Below, one piece after another: positions 17,014 through 26,114 of a DNA stretch of 64,000 nt. The position numbers and the translations under genes were made by a program. The stretch spans positions 2,356,001-2,420,000 of the forward strand of contig NZ_CP058559.1 of assembly GCF_014467015.1 (NCBI RefSeq). The letters run 5' to 3'. The notes beneath the pieces are model-generated. The model was not told the origin of the DNA, did not search any database, and saw nothing but the letters and a program-made list of their open reading frames with translations. Each line of letters begins with the position of its first letter. Position 1 is the first letter of the stretch. The DNA comes from Alkalicella caledoniensis (lineage in GTDB: Bacteria; Bacillota; Proteinivoracia; Proteinivoracales; Proteinivoracaceae).

Positions 17014-17976
17014 ATGGAGTATTCGAAATTAGGAAATTCAAACCTTCAAGTTTCTCGTCTTTGCGTAGGTTGCATGAGTTTCGGGAACCCTGAAAGCAAT
17101 ATGCATGCTTGGACTTTGAACCAAGAAGATAGTGAGGCACTGATTAAGCGTGCCCTTGACTTAGGTATTAATTTCTTCGACACAGCCAATGTTTATTCAG
17201 CAGGAACCAGTGAAGAGTACCTAGGACGGGCAATTAAGAACAATGTTTCCCGTGATAAGGTTGTTTTAGCGACTAAAGTTTATTTTAATGAGGGTAAGTT
17301 GACAAAGAGAGCCATACTAAATGAAATTGACGGATCATTAAGGCGCATTGGGACAGATTATGTTGACCTATATATTATTCACCGATTTGACGCTGATACA
17401 CCCATAGAAGAGACCATGGAGGCCCTTGATAGTTTGGTGAAGGCTGGCAAGGTGAGGGCCCTAGGAGCTTCAGCAATGTATGGTTATCAATTTCATAACA
17501 TGCAGATAGCAGCGGAGAGAAACGGTTGGACACCCTTTGTTTCCATGCAGAACCATTATAACCTAATTTACCGTGAAGATGAGAGGGAGCTTATCCCCAT
17601 CTGCAGACAACAAAATGTTGCACTTACTCCCTATAGCCCCCTTGCTGCAGGTAGGCTTTCCCGCCTTGAGTGGAATGCTGATACTAAGCGCAGCCAGACA
17701 GACAAAGTAGCAATTTCTAAGTACGATAGCACACAAGAGAGTGATTTTGGCATAGTGCAAAGGGTTGATGAACTTGCACAAAAATATGGCGTTACAATGA
17801 CACAGATTTCCCTTGCATGGCAGTTTGCTAAGGGGGTTACATCGCCAATTATTGGGGCGACCAAGGCTAAATATTTCGATGATGCTGTGGGAGCATTTAG
17901 TGTAAAACTTACAGAGGATGACCTTGCTTACCTTGAACAGCTATATGTTCCCCATAAAATAGTTGGTGCCCTTTAG
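17014..17976 (+). CDS. Aldo/keto reductase
   Basis: A 320-residue AKR with the catalytic tetrad readable as D and Y in FFDTANVYS (near residues 50-58), K in VLATKVYF and H in YIIHRFD. NADPH-site residues lie near the end (SPIIGATKAKYFDDAV). It reduces aldehydes or ketones. It belongs to the YajO/Tas-like branch and resembles the AKR at 35607 closely (shared YIIHRxD, YNLxYRE). It is transcribed from the MerR-type promoter 70 bp upstream and closed by a strong terminator, so it is an outlying member of the redox regulon at 35-47 kb. Confidence 0.9.
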   Translation: MEYSKLGNSNLQVSRLCVGCMSFGNPESNMHAWTLNQEDSEALIKRALDLGINFFDTANVYSAGTSEEYLGRAIKNNVSRDKVVLATKVYFNEGKLTKRAILNEIDGSLRRIGTDYVDLYIIHRFDADTPIEETMEALDSLVKAGKVRALGASAMYGYQFHNMQIAAERNGWTPFVSMQNHYNLIYREDERELIPICRQQNVALTPYSPLAAGRLSRLEWNADTKRSQTDKVAISKYDSTQESDFGIVQRVDELAQKYGVTMTQISLAWQFAKGVTSPIIGATKAKYFDDAVGAFSVKLTEDDLAYLEQLYVPHKIVGAL

Positions 17977-18095
17977 TGTCGAATTGCTAGTCACAGGCAA
18001 CTTAAATTTACGGTCATGTATCGGATCGCATTGGATATGCAAAATCGCTGTTACTAGGTGCTACTCTTCAAATGGTTTCGATGCTCTTTAGGAAA

Positions 18096-18137
18096 AATAC
18101 CCCCCTGCTATTTTGAAAAAAATAGCAGGGGGGTATT
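18096..18137. terminator. Strong bidirectional terminator
   Basis: Near-perfect arms built on AATACCCCCCTGCTATTTT and its complement lie between the AKR and the converging MoaD gene. Confidence 0.8.
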
Positions 18138-18214
18138 CAAAAACTTATACTATTGCTATTCTTGATAATTTTGCCATGGACAAATTGAAGGAAAGCTTAA
18201 ACCTCTCAAAATTA

Positions 18215-18439
18215 TTAGCCTCCCCCAACTGGAGGGAAAAGGGCCAAGGTATCACTATCCTGCAAGATTGTGTCTAGCTTCTGGTGCCGGCCGTTTATCA
18301 TGATGATTGCTACCTCTTTTACGGGGATATCTAAAGATTCTATCACTTCTTTAGGTGTAGTTCCTTGTTTTAAGTCTAACACCATTTCCTTATGGCGATT
18401 GATTCTGAAAGTTGCAAATAACTTTACTTTAATCTGCAT
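18215..18439 (-). CDS. Small MoaD/ThiS-family sulfur carrier
   Basis: A 74-residue ubiquitin-fold protein ending in PPVGGG; a C-terminal Gly-Gly is the thiocarboxylate-bearing end of MoaD. Start 18439 is chosen because GGGAGGTG precedes it; an upstream in-frame ATG would put that ribosome-binding site inside the gene. It is the last gene of the AOR-maturation cluster and probably supplies sulfur for pyranopterin (tungsten cofactor) synthesis. Confidence 0.85.
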   Translation of the reverse strand: MQIKVKLFATFRINRHKEMVLDLKQGTTPKEVIESLDIPVKEVAIIMINGRHQKLDTILQDSDTLALFPPVGGG

Positions 18440-18515
18440 ATATTCACCTCCCATATTCACACTATACTAGCTATGCTACTGCTAGTAAAGAAGGTAGTCC
18501 CTAAAATCAACTATG

Positions 18516-19709
18516 CTATGGACAAGCAATAATTCGTCTGGCCCATAGACATTCTCCACAGGAAGGGCTATTTCCCCAGCAATCCATTTCGTTAGTATCT
18601 GTATAAGTACACCCTTCTAAGGCTCTACAGTCTGTACAAGAAGGAAAGTGGTTTTCGTTTACGGCTCTTCTAAAGTTGACATATCCAGAGTCCATCCAGA
18701 TGTTTTGTAGGCTGGTATTATTAACATTACCCACATAACAGGGAAAAATTTCTTTTTTCCTTCCATAAATATAACAATGGTAAGAATGCATAAGAGCATA
18801 ACACGGACTAACTTCTCCTAGATAATTGATAGATAACGTATTATCTTTTACAAACTTACAGCTGCGCTCTGTTCTCAACTTCATATTAGACATCTGGGCT
18901 TTGATAGTGGTTAGTAGGGAGTCGTTACCAAACATACGACCAGTATCATCCATGTCATATACAATTTCATCCTTCATAGACTCATGGTAAGGAATCAAAT
19001 TGCTTACAATAATTTGACTTGCCCCTAGCTCATAGGCCATGCGGATTAACTTAGGTAAACTATTGTAGTTTTTTTTCATGGCCACAAACTCAATACCTAG
19101 CTCTGGATTTCTAGACTTTAGTTTTCTTTTCATTGCTTGCAACTGGGCAATATTTCCTGAAACACTCTGGAAGTCGGCACCTTGGCGGATGGAGTTGTAT
19201 TCTTCCTCTTCGGGACTATCTAAGGAAGTAAAGAGTACATCCAGCTCTAGGTCGATTAACTGTTTAATATTCTCTTTTGCCAAGTAAGAACCATTGGTAA
19301 TCATCTCTACTTTTACACCAAGGGCTTTTACTTCTCTTAACATATCAAAAATTCTGGGGTGCATCATAGGTTCGCCAAATCCACCAAAATGAACAGATTC
19401 TAACTTTGGTAATTCTTTAAGGCTTTTTAAAATATTTACAAAGGTACTCCACTCCATATGTAGCTCAGAATCATGCCATGAACTACGGATACAAGTGATG
19501 CAATCAAAGTTGCATTTTGTTGTTACCTCAATATAAACTCTTTTTATGTCAGGTTGTAAGGGAACTAATCGGTACCCATCCTCCGTAGTAATAATTAGAA
19601 CTTCTTGCTCTTTTTCTAAAGGCAATTTAATACTGCCATCTTTTTCAATCTTTGATTTTTCTCCTGTAGAAAACAAGCTAGTGTCTAGACTATTGATTTT
19701 TTTCTTCAT
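18516..19709 (-). CDS. Radical SAM/SPASM protein, tungsten-AOR maturase type
   Basis: A 397-residue protein. The radical SAM cluster motif is CNFDCITC (about residues 87-94), the SAM-binding GGFGEP follows, and the C-terminal SPASM-like cysteine region ends CGECLWARRIIACP. Proteins of this type are encoded beside aldehyde ferredoxin oxidoreductases and are thought to modify the cofactor or the enzyme. GGGGGTGG lies before ATG 19709. It sits between two MoaD-like genes, 25 bp after the larger one, in one leftward unit. Confidence 0.85.
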   Translation of the reverse strand: MKKKINSLDTSLFSTGEKSKIEKDGSIKLPLEKEQEVLIITTEDGYRLVPLQPDIKRVYIEVTTKCNFDCITCIRSSWHDSELHMEWSTFVNILKSLKELPKLESVHFGGFGEPMMHPRIFDMLREVKALGVKVEMITNGSYLAKENIKQLIDLELDVLFTSLDSPEEEEYNSIRQGADFQSVSGNIAQLQAMKRKLKSRNPELGIEFVAMKKNYNSLPKLIRMAYELGASQIIVSNLIPYHESMKDEIVYDMDDTGRMFGNDSLLTTIKAQMSNMKLRTERSCKFVKDNTLSINYLGEVSPCYALMHSYHCYIYGRKKEIFPCYVGNVNNTSLQNIWMDSGYVNFRRAVNENHFPSCTDCRALEGCTYTDTNEMDCWGNSPSCGECLWARRIIACP

Positions 19710-19734
19710 AGCGCCACCCCCATTGCGTTGATAA

Positions 19735-20067
19735 CTATTCCCTGCCTTTTATTTTAAAAGCTGCGGGATTCCCTTGGTTTTTACTGTAAAATCCCATGGC
19801 TATCCGGTATGGGCCAGGACATCCTGGAGGGAGGAAGGCGACCCTGTCGCCAGGGTGAATAACATAATCTAATGCTTGAACAAATCCATTGACAAAAATG
19901 ACTTCAACTTCATCCCAAGAAACCCCCATTTTGTGGGCTAGTTCTGTACCTTCCATAGGCCCTTCTAAATTTATTATTACAGGCATCGAACCATATTTCT
20001 TTCGAAGGAACGCATCTAAATGAAGAAACCCTCTAACCTCAATGGTCTTTTTATCTTCTTCAGCCAT
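19735..20067 (-). CDS. MoaD/ThiS-like protein with extended C-terminus
   Basis: A 110-residue ubiquitin-like protein. The MoaD-type phrase PGDRVAFLPPGCPGPYR appears near residues 80-97, but instead of ending at Gly-Gly the chain continues about 20 residues (RIAMGFYSKNQGNPAAFK). Start 20067 is chosen for AGGAGG eight bases upstream. If it works as a sulfur carrier the tail must be cleaved, as in some AOR-linked MoaD proteins; otherwise it may be a structural partner of AOR. It is separated from AOR by a terminator. Confidence 0.75.
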   Translation of the reverse strand: MAEEDKKTIEVRGFLHLDAFLRKKYGSMPVIINLEGPMEGTELAHKMGVSWDEVEVIFVNGFVQALDYVIHPGDRVAFLPPGCPGPYRIAMGFYSKNQGNPAAFKIKGRE

Positions 20068-20170
20068 AAGATAACCTCCTATAAGATTAAATCTAATTTT
20101 CAAAGTAAATAATTTTATGCTAAGGACTGCACAAAATGAACATACAGTCTTAGCTGGAAAGGTTATAAAA

Positions 20171-20198
20171 CTGAAGCCAGACCTAGGTCTGGCTTCAG
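20171..20198 (-). terminator. Perfect 28-bp palindrome after AOR
   Basis: CTGAAGCCAGACC and its complement meet at TAGG. On the minus strand it is followed by TTTTATAA. It stands between AOR and the maturation genes, so AOR is probably made in excess of the downstream proteins. A second, weaker hairpin (20117-20153) follows. Confidence 0.8.
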
Positions 20199-20252
20199 TA
20201 AATTAGGTAGTATTTTAGAAATACATTGTGTTTTTGCTAAAATAGAACTAGA

Positions 20253-22010
20253 CTATTCGTTATCTTCGTTTTCAAAATTATATACTTGATCGATTTCTTC
20301 AGGAGTAAAGTCCCAAACTGCATTATGTGGAGGACATGGCTCATACTCGAAGAATTCAGGCAATCTGTCATGGGCGTTAGTAAAGCCAGCAGCTTTGTTG
20401 AATTTACGTTCAACTTTAAGTACAGACTCGCCAAGTTTATCAACATCTTCGGAAGTTAAGTTAATGCCATATTGAGCATTAATCATGTCGATTAGAGCTT
20501 GATATCCTCCAGGATTATCAGCAACACCAAAATATACGAATAAACACATACCTGTGCTATCAACAGCAGCTGTTCCTATTTGCATAGCACGGGAATATTC
20601 GATTTGACCCTCTTTTTTAAGTGGATCTATATCTGCGCCTATCTTTAGTATGTTGCCTGAAATACAGTAACCTGCAGTATGATCAGCTCCCATAGGAGTT
20701 GTAGCATATGTTAAGCCAATACCCTTAATTGGACGTGGGTCATAAGCTGGGATAGCTTGGTCCTTTACTACAGGAGTTCTGTAAAGTCCACAGGCTTTAC
20801 CTACCACAGCGGTACCACTGCCTATAAGCCTCCCTAAAGGAGTAGGCTTGCGGATTTCTTTAATTGCTTCTAAAGCAGCTTTACCATCGCCCCAAGGTAG
20901 TAAGCCACCCTCCATAGCAGTAGCTATAGCAACTGCAGTTTCTATACTATCAATACCGATATCGTCCATTTCACGGTCGCAATAAGCAATATCATCTAAG
21001 TTTTGAATACCAGCATCTGCACCAAGTCCCCAAATAGTTTCATATTCGAAACCACTGGTTATATATTTACCATCTTTGTCTGGGTACCATTGAGAACACC
21101 TGATGACACAGCCGGCATGACAGCCATGGGACACTTTGCCTTCTCCGCCACGTTCTGTGATAGTAGCATTTAATGTTTCACCAGAAATATTGTCGTTGTG
21201 CTCGATGCGTCCAGCTGTAAAGTTATTGGCTGGTAAACCACCAGCTTCGTTTAAGATATTAACTAATACGTTAGTACCGTACGCGGCTAGACCTTGGCCA
21301 GCAACTGGATGATCTAATAATGCCTTAGCAAACACTTTAGAAGCTGCTTTGAATTTCTCTGGGTCGGCTATAGAGACTTTAGCAGCGCCAGTATCATCAA
21401 TTACAACCGCTTTTATTTTCTTAGAACCTAAAACTGCTCCTAAGCCCCCACGACCTGCACTACGAATGTTGCCTTCTGGATCTTTGAAAGAAATATTGGC
21501 AGAGGGTAAGCGGTGTTCTCCTGCGGGCCCAGTGATACCAACACCAACTTTTTCTCCATACTTTTCGCTTAATATTTTGATAGCTTCGTAGTTACCACAT
21601 CCTCCAATGATTTCCGTTGGAGCTTCATCAATAGTGACTCCATTCACATCTACCTTGATTACATAAAACTTGTCATCTGTAGGCATTCCTTCGATTACCA
21701 GGGCTTTAATACCCATTTTAGCCATTTTTTGAGAGAAAGAACCACCAGTGTTACTTTCTTTAATAGTGCCTGTTAGTGGACTTTTAGCACCTACAGAGAG
21801 ACGTCCTGAGTTTGGTGCACTAGTACCGCTTAATAACCCAGGTGCAAAAATTATTTTGTTGTTTTTTCCTAATGCATGGCAAGTAGGTTTTACTTCATCA
21901 GCAATAAAATTAGAAGTAAGAGCACGTCCGCCTAATCCTGCATATTTAGCAGGTACTTCTTCGGTAGAGACTTTTAATGAAGTCATGTCAATTCTGATAA
22001 ATTTGTTCAT
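20253..22010 (-). CDS. aor: Tungsten-containing aldehyde:ferredoxin oxidoreductase
   Basis: A 585-residue AOR, slightly shorter than archaeal enzymes. N-terminal pyranopterin-binding domain phrases are seen (YAGLGGRALTS, GRLSVGAKSPLTG). Cluster cysteines lie in GCHAGCVIRCS (about residues 298-308) with a further cysteine in STGMCLFVYFG near 495. It oxidises aldehydes to acids with ferredoxin as acceptor, or the reverse. It is the first gene of the leftward cluster with MoaD-like and radical SAM genes and is preceded by a sigma-54 promoter. Tungsten rather than molybdenum is inferred from the family. Confidence 0.95.
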   Translation of the reverse strand: MNKFIRIDMTSLKVSTEEVPAKYAGLGGRALTSNFIADEVKPTCHALGKNNKIIFAPGLLSGTSAPNSGRLSVGAKSPLTGTIKESNTGGSFSQKMAKMGIKALVIEGMPTDDKFYVIKVDVNGVTIDEAPTEIIGGCGNYEAIKILSEKYGEKVGVGITGPAGEHRLPSANISFKDPEGNIRSAGRGGLGAVLGSKKIKAVVIDDTGAAKVSIADPEKFKAASKVFAKALLDHPVAGQGLAAYGTNVLVNILNEAGGLPANNFTAGRIEHNDNISGETLNATITERGGEGKVSHGCHAGCVIRCSQWYPDKDGKYITSGFEYETIWGLGADAGIQNLDDIAYCDREMDDIGIDSIETAVAIATAMEGGLLPWGDGKAALEAIKEIRKPTPLGRLIGSGTAVVGKACGLYRTPVVKDQAIPAYDPRPIKGIGLTYATTPMGADHTAGYCISGNILKIGADIDPLKKEGQIEYSRAMQIGTAAVDSTGMCLFVYFGVADNPGGYQALIDMINAQYGINLTSEDVDKLGESVLKVERKFNKAAGFTNAHDRLPEFFEYEPCPPHNAVWDFTPEEIDQVYNFENEDNE

Positions 22011-22056
22011 TATATTAAACCCCCTTTAGATAATTTTGTTCTCATAGTTAAAACAT

Positions 22057-22072
22057 TGCAATAAATGTGCCA
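22057..22072 (-). promoter_or_regulatory. Sigma-54 (-24/-12) promoter of aor
   Basis: On the minus strand the sequence reads TGGCAC-ATTTA-TTGCA, an exact match to the TGGCAC-N5-TTGCA consensus, 47 bp upstream of the aor start codon. Transcription would need RpoN and an enhancer-binding ATPase. Confidence 0.85.
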
Positions 22073-22162
22073 AAAGAAGGAGGTTGGAGGGAAAATAAGA
22101 ATGCTTTGAATACAGTGTTCTGTTATTAAAGTAAATAGGACATTTATTATAACTATATCAAC

Positions 22163-22213
22163 TGTTCCTAAATGGAGCAAAAAATCAAAGGAAAATTGCT
22201 CTATTTTGGAACA
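22163..22213. promoter_or_regulatory. Paired dyads upstream of the aor sigma-54 promoter
   Basis: Two 18-bp arms (22163-22180 and 22196-22213) are inverted copies with 16 of 18 bases matching. Each is itself a TGTTCC-N5-GGA(G/A)CA-like dyad. They lie 91-141 bp upstream of the -24 element, the usual place for enhancer-binding-protein sites. The rest of the 22011-22502 gap shows no gene. Confidence 0.7.
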
Positions 22214-22502
22214 ATGTATCAATTTATAACACCCATACTTCAGTAGTTTAGCATGATACTAAAAAATGCTAGATTGAAAGGCTGTCAAAAATACATTATA
22301 ATTCTCTATAAAAAGGTTATATAATCTACTGAATAAAAACTATGAAAAAGATGTATAATCAGATGAAAACCTTAGTTATCCTATCAGATACTAGAAATGC
22401 AACCTCAAGTTGCCTAAAAGCAAAGATAAGTTGGTTGAGTTATTACATAGATAGAAGGATAATTAGTATAAAGACTTTATATACAAGGTAAGGGGGAGGA
22501 AA

Positions 22503-23042
22503 ATGAGTTTTGGCGAAAATTTGAGAAAACTGAGAAAAGAGAGAGGTCTTTCTCAGGAACAGTTAGCTGAGAAGATCAATGTTTCCAGACAAGCTGTATC
22601 AAAGTGGGAGCAGGGTGGGGGTTACCCAGAAACCGAGAAAATAATTTTGATTGCAAAGAATCTTAATGTGTCTTTAGACTATCTATTAGTAGGAATTGAA
22701 AGTGAAGAAAAAAGTGAAATGCGGAAAGAAAAAAATGTGGTCCCCACAGGGAAAATATCAATTAGAACATTTGATGGTAAAACTGTAGTGACATGCCATA
22801 AAGTAAGTGTCTCTAATGTGATATTAGCAGGTAAAGATGAACCTAAGTATGTTCTAAATGGGGTTGATAAAGTTTCTTTTTGGGGTGAAAACACTACTAC
22901 TTTAGGTTGGTATGCCAATGAAGAAGATATAAAGAAAGAAATTGTAGACATAACAAAGGCAATTAATGGAGGTTTACAAGCATATGATTTAAAATACGCT
23001 GCAAAAGTTAAAATCGGGATTATAGGGGTTAAACTAGAATAA
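22503..23042 (+). CDS. XRE-family transcriptional regulator
   Basis: A 179-residue protein. Residues 1-60 are a Cro/XRE helix-turn-helix (LRKLRKERGLSQEQLAEKIN, then SRQAVSKWEQG). The C-terminal about 100 residues (KISIRTFDGKTVVTCHKVSVS onward, first part quoted) form a beta-rich domain I do not recognise; similar tails occur in clostridial XRE proteins. GGGGGAGG precedes the ATG. No obvious partner gene: the next gene is 330 bp away. Confidence 0.85.
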   Translation: MSFGENLRKLRKERGLSQEQLAEKINVSRQAVSKWEQGGGYPETEKIILIAKNLNVSLDYLLVGIESEEKSEMRKEKNVVPTGKISIRTFDGKTVVTCHKVSVSNVILAGKDEPKYVLNGVDKVSFWGENTTTLGWYANEEDIKKEIVDITKAINGGLQAYDLKYAAKVKIGIIGVKLE

Positions 23043-23375
23043 TTAAGCAAATTAACTCTTATCATTTTACGTGAAGGGAGTTTTTTGTATGAGTAGAATT
23101 TTACTAAACTATACTGAAGTTAAAAGATAGGTTGGAAACAATGGATCATAAGCTATGGTATTATGATACGGCAATAGAGGCTGGTACAGAGGAAATTCAC
23201 AAAAAGAACAAACAACACTAGTAAAGGGAAACGCACAGACAAATACATTCAAGTCAAGTGTTATGTTTAGGTTTGTTTAGAAATGTTCTTTCAAAAAAGG
23301 TATACTAAATTAGTGATGGTAATTCTCATAGGTAAATTATGAATTATTAAGTTACTAGGAATGGAAGGTGCTAAC
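23043..23375 (+). other. Intergenic gap, possible weak terminator and remnant
   Basis: About 333 bp. A loose AACTC...GGGAGTTTTTT pairing (about 23053-23086) may terminate the XRE gene. A 26-codon open frame at 23141-23221 (starting MDHKLWYYDTA) has no good ribosome-binding site and is more likely a remnant than a gene. Confidence 0.35.
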
Positions 23376-24398
23376 ATGAGTAAAGTTTATTTTATTAAGA
23401 ATTCAGAATCAGACTATAATCAACTGGGGAAAGAGGCTCTGGACTTATTAAAAAAAGTTGTTTCGGAAACTAATTATAAGTTTGAGAAGGAATTACCCAT
23501 AAAGGTTCATTTCGGTGAAAAAGGTAATACAACCTTTATACCAGCGAAATGCTATGATGAAACAATAAGTTATCTCAAGGAACAAGGAGTATCTCCATCT
23601 TATATAGAAACTAACGTACTATATAGGGGATCAAGAACTACCACAGATGCTCATATTGAAACTGCAAAATCCCATGGCTTCACACAGATCCCAATTATAA
23701 TAGCCGACGGGGATATTGGGACACAATACGATGAAGTAGAAATAAACAAAGAATATATCAAAAACTGTAAAATAGGTAAGGGCTTTGGACAATTCAAGCA
23801 GTATATTGTTATGAGTCATTTTAAAGGTCATGTTGCTGCAGGATTCGGTGGAGCACTAAAGCAGCTTGCCATGGGTTTTGCCGCTAGGGGTGGAAAGTTG
23901 GAGCAACATTCAGGGATATCTCCTGTAGTTTCATCAGAAAAATGTATTTCCTGTGGTATTTGTGTGGAAAAATGTAACTATGCCGCCATTGAAACTCCGG
24001 ATATTGCCATTATTGATCAGAATAAGTGTATAGGATGTGCAGGCTGTATTGCTGTTTACCCAGAAGGGGCAATTAAAAATACATGGGGCGGAGCTCATTT
24101 CTTAGAGAAACTCTCTGAGTATGCCTATGGAGCAGCAAAAGATAAAGATATCATATACATAACCTTTGTTCATAATATTACAAAGGAATGTGATTGTGCT
24201 GGTACACCCATGGAGCCTATTACAGGCAATATTGGTATTCTTGCATCAAAGGACCCTATAGCTTTGGATACAGCATGCCTAGATTTAGTGCAAAAAAACA
24301 GTGGAGAAAAACTATTTGACAAAGGTAGGGCATCCCTAGTTCATGGAGAGAAGATTGGACTTGGAATGATGGAGTACGAACTTATCGAGCTTAATTAG
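23376..24398 (+). CDS. DUF362 protein with ferredoxin-like domain
   Basis: A 340-residue protein: a DUF362 region flanks a two-motif ferredoxin insert near residues 190-230. The first motif is complete (CISCGICVEKCN). The second reads CIGCAGCIAVYP, so tyrosine replaces the fourth cysteine. In classical 2[4Fe-4S] ferredoxins that residue would ligate the first cluster. Start 23376 is preferred over 23361 because GGAAGGTG lies between them. The function of DUF362 proteins is unknown. It is a single-gene unit, followed by the hairpin at 24499. Confidence 0.8.
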   Translation: MSKVYFIKNSESDYNQLGKEALDLLKKVVSETNYKFEKELPIKVHFGEKGNTTFIPAKCYDETISYLKEQGVSPSYIETNVLYRGSRTTTDAHIETAKSHGFTQIPIIIADGDIGTQYDEVEINKEYIKNCKIGKGFGQFKQYIVMSHFKGHVAAGFGGALKQLAMGFAARGGKLEQHSGISPVVSSEKCISCGICVEKCNYAAIETPDIAIIDQNKCIGCAGCIAVYPEGAIKNTWGGAHFLEKLSEYAYGAAKDKDIIYITFVHNITKECDCAGTPMEPITGNIGILASKDPIALDTACLDLVQKNSGEKLFDKGRASLVHGEKIGLGMMEYELIELN

Positions 24399-24498
24399 CT
24401 GCAGCTTGTTTGATTCAACAATAGCTATTTTGTCTGGATACTACCCACCCCTAACCAATGCTTTAGCCCGTTCCTGATGAAGAATTCAATATCATTCG

Positions 24499-24520
24499 AG
24501 AGCCTTTATGGCTCTTTTTT
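24499..24520 (+). terminator. Terminator after the DUF362 gene
   Basis: AGAGCC pairs with GGCTCT and is followed by a run of eight T. Confidence 0.7.
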
Positions 24521-24609
24521 TAATGGATTTTTTATATGAAAACATTGACATTGAATAAACAATTATATAAAATGTTTATAAATAAATCAAACAGATAGGA
24601 ATGATGTTT

Positions 24610-25383
24610 ATGGAAAATTTATCTCAATTGTTTTGGCAAGCTTCAATTGAAGAAATTGTTCAAGGATATATTTATGATAAAGAAAAGGAAGAGTTTATAT
24701 GTCTAATATGCGGAGGAGCCTTTGTTAAAGGTAAAATTTATAATGATAATGAAGGGTACTATGAGGCAGAAAAATATACAAGAATCCACATAGTTAAAGA
24801 GCACAAATCGATGTTTGACTATCTGCTTAATTTAAATAAAAAACTAACAGGTCTTACTGATCACCAAAAAACATTGCTTGGTTTGTTCTACAACGGCTAT
24901 ACTGATGCAGAAATTGTAAAGGAACTTGGAGGTGGAAGTACATCTACAATAAGGAATCATCGTTTTACACTTCGAGAAAAGGAAAAGCAAGCGAAACTAT
25001 TTCTATCTATAATGAAGCTTTTAGAGCTTAGGGACCAGGGAAAAGGAAAAGATGAATTTATACCAATTCATAGGGGGGCTACCGTCATAGATGAAAGATA
25101 CGCTATTACAGAAGAAGAAAACGAAAAGATACTAAACACTTATTTTAAAAATGGCCTAGAGGGGCCTTTAAGCAGTTTTCCCGTTAAAAAGGAAAAAAGA
25201 AAAATTGCCATACTACGACATATAGTTAAAGGTTTTGATGTAGGGGTTAACTATACAGAAAAGGAAATAAATGAAGTACTAAAAAGTATTTACGGAGACT
25301 ATGTGTTAATTAGAAGGTATCTTATAGAATATGGATTTTTAGATAGGGAAAAGGATGGGAGTAAGTATTGGGTAATAGAGTAG
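24610..25383 (+). CDS. DUF2087-type transcriptional regulator
   Basis: A 257-residue protein. The N-terminus has a zinc-finger-like CLICGGAF followed by histidines (RIHIVKEH). The middle holds a LuxR-like helix-turn-helix (LTDHQKTLLGLFYNGYTDAE, and STSTIRNHRF). The C-terminal about 70 residues match DUF2087 (SSFPVKKEKRKIAILRHIV ... RRYLIEYGFLDR). I take ATG 24610 because TAGGA abuts ATG 24601 too closely. It is probably a DNA-binding regulator with metal or redox input. The next gene starts 50 bp later and may be co-transcribed. Confidence 0.75.
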   Translation: MENLSQLFWQASIEEIVQGYIYDKEKEEFICLICGGAFVKGKIYNDNEGYYEAEKYTRIHIVKEHKSMFDYLLNLNKKLTGLTDHQKTLLGLFYNGYTDAEIVKELGGGSTSTIRNHRFTLREKEKQAKLFLSIMKLLELRDQGKGKDEFIPIHRGATVIDERYAITEEENEKILNTYFKNGLEGPLSSFPVKKEKRKIAILRHIVKGFDVGVNYTEKEINEVLKSIYGDYVLIRRYLIEYGFLDREKDGSKYWVIE

Positions 25384-25432
25384 GGTGAACTAGAGTTACT
25401 ACTTATTAGGGGAATTGAAGGGGAGTTTGTAA

Positions 25433-26089
25433 ATGGATACTGAATTAAAGACTATTTTGAAAGAAAAAGGAGCCAACATTGTTCGTTTTGTAGATATATC
25501 TGAACTACCACAACAACAGACCCAAGGCTTTACTAAGGCCATTGTATTCTGCATCGCGTTATCGAAAGAGTTTATTACAAATATCTATAATAATGTACAT
25601 GTGGAACACGATGAGTTCCTAGAAAAAGACGAAAAAGTGAATGAACTTGCCGAATGGATCGAGGATTACATTCAACAAAAGGGTTATGGTGCCTATGCTC
25701 AATCAGAAAATAATAATTCACTAAAGGGAAATTATGATAAAAATACAAGAACAAGTGTTTTGCCACACAAGACCATAGCACGACTTGCAGGGTTAGGGTT
25801 TATTGGTAAGAACAATTTGCTTGTAACAGAAGAATATGGTTGCGGATTTTGTATGTGTACTGTGTTGACAGATGCACCAATTTTAGGAGAAAAATATCCC
25901 ATTATTGATTCAAAGTGTGGTAAATGTGAAATCTGTAAAAGAGTTTGTCCAGCACAAGCTATTCGTGGAAATCAGTGGACTCAAAGGGATGGTAGAGAAA
26001 ACCTTGTAGATGTTTTTAGGTGTTCCTGTGCCTTAAAGTGTATGATAAATTGTCCATGGACAATAAAATATGCTGGATTTAAGAAGTAG
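25433..26089 (+). CDS. QueG-like iron-sulfur protein (4Fe-4S double-cluster domain)
   Basis: A 218-residue protein related to the C-terminal part of epoxyqueuosine reductase. It shows LAGLGFIGKNNLLVTEEYG (in part) and cluster cysteines KCGKCEICKRVCP followed by CSCALKCMINCP. It lacks the HEAT-repeat tail and part of the cobalamin domain of full QueG (about 380 residues), so it is a shorter relative of unknown substrate. AAGGGGAG precedes ATG 25433. It may form a unit with the DUF2087 regulator; a terminator closes it. Confidence 0.75.
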   Translation: MDTELKTILKEKGANIVRFVDISELPQQQTQGFTKAIVFCIALSKEFITNIYNNVHVEHDEFLEKDEKVNELAEWIEDYIQQKGYGAYAQSENNNSLKGNYDKNTRTSVLPHKTIARLAGLGFIGKNNLLVTEEYGCGFCMCTVLTDAPILGEKYPIIDSKCGKCEICKRVCPAQAIRGNQWTQRDGRENLVDVFRCSCALKCMINCPWTIKYAGFKK

Positions 26090-26114
26090 TAAAGGTGTAG
26101 AAGTTAATAAACCT

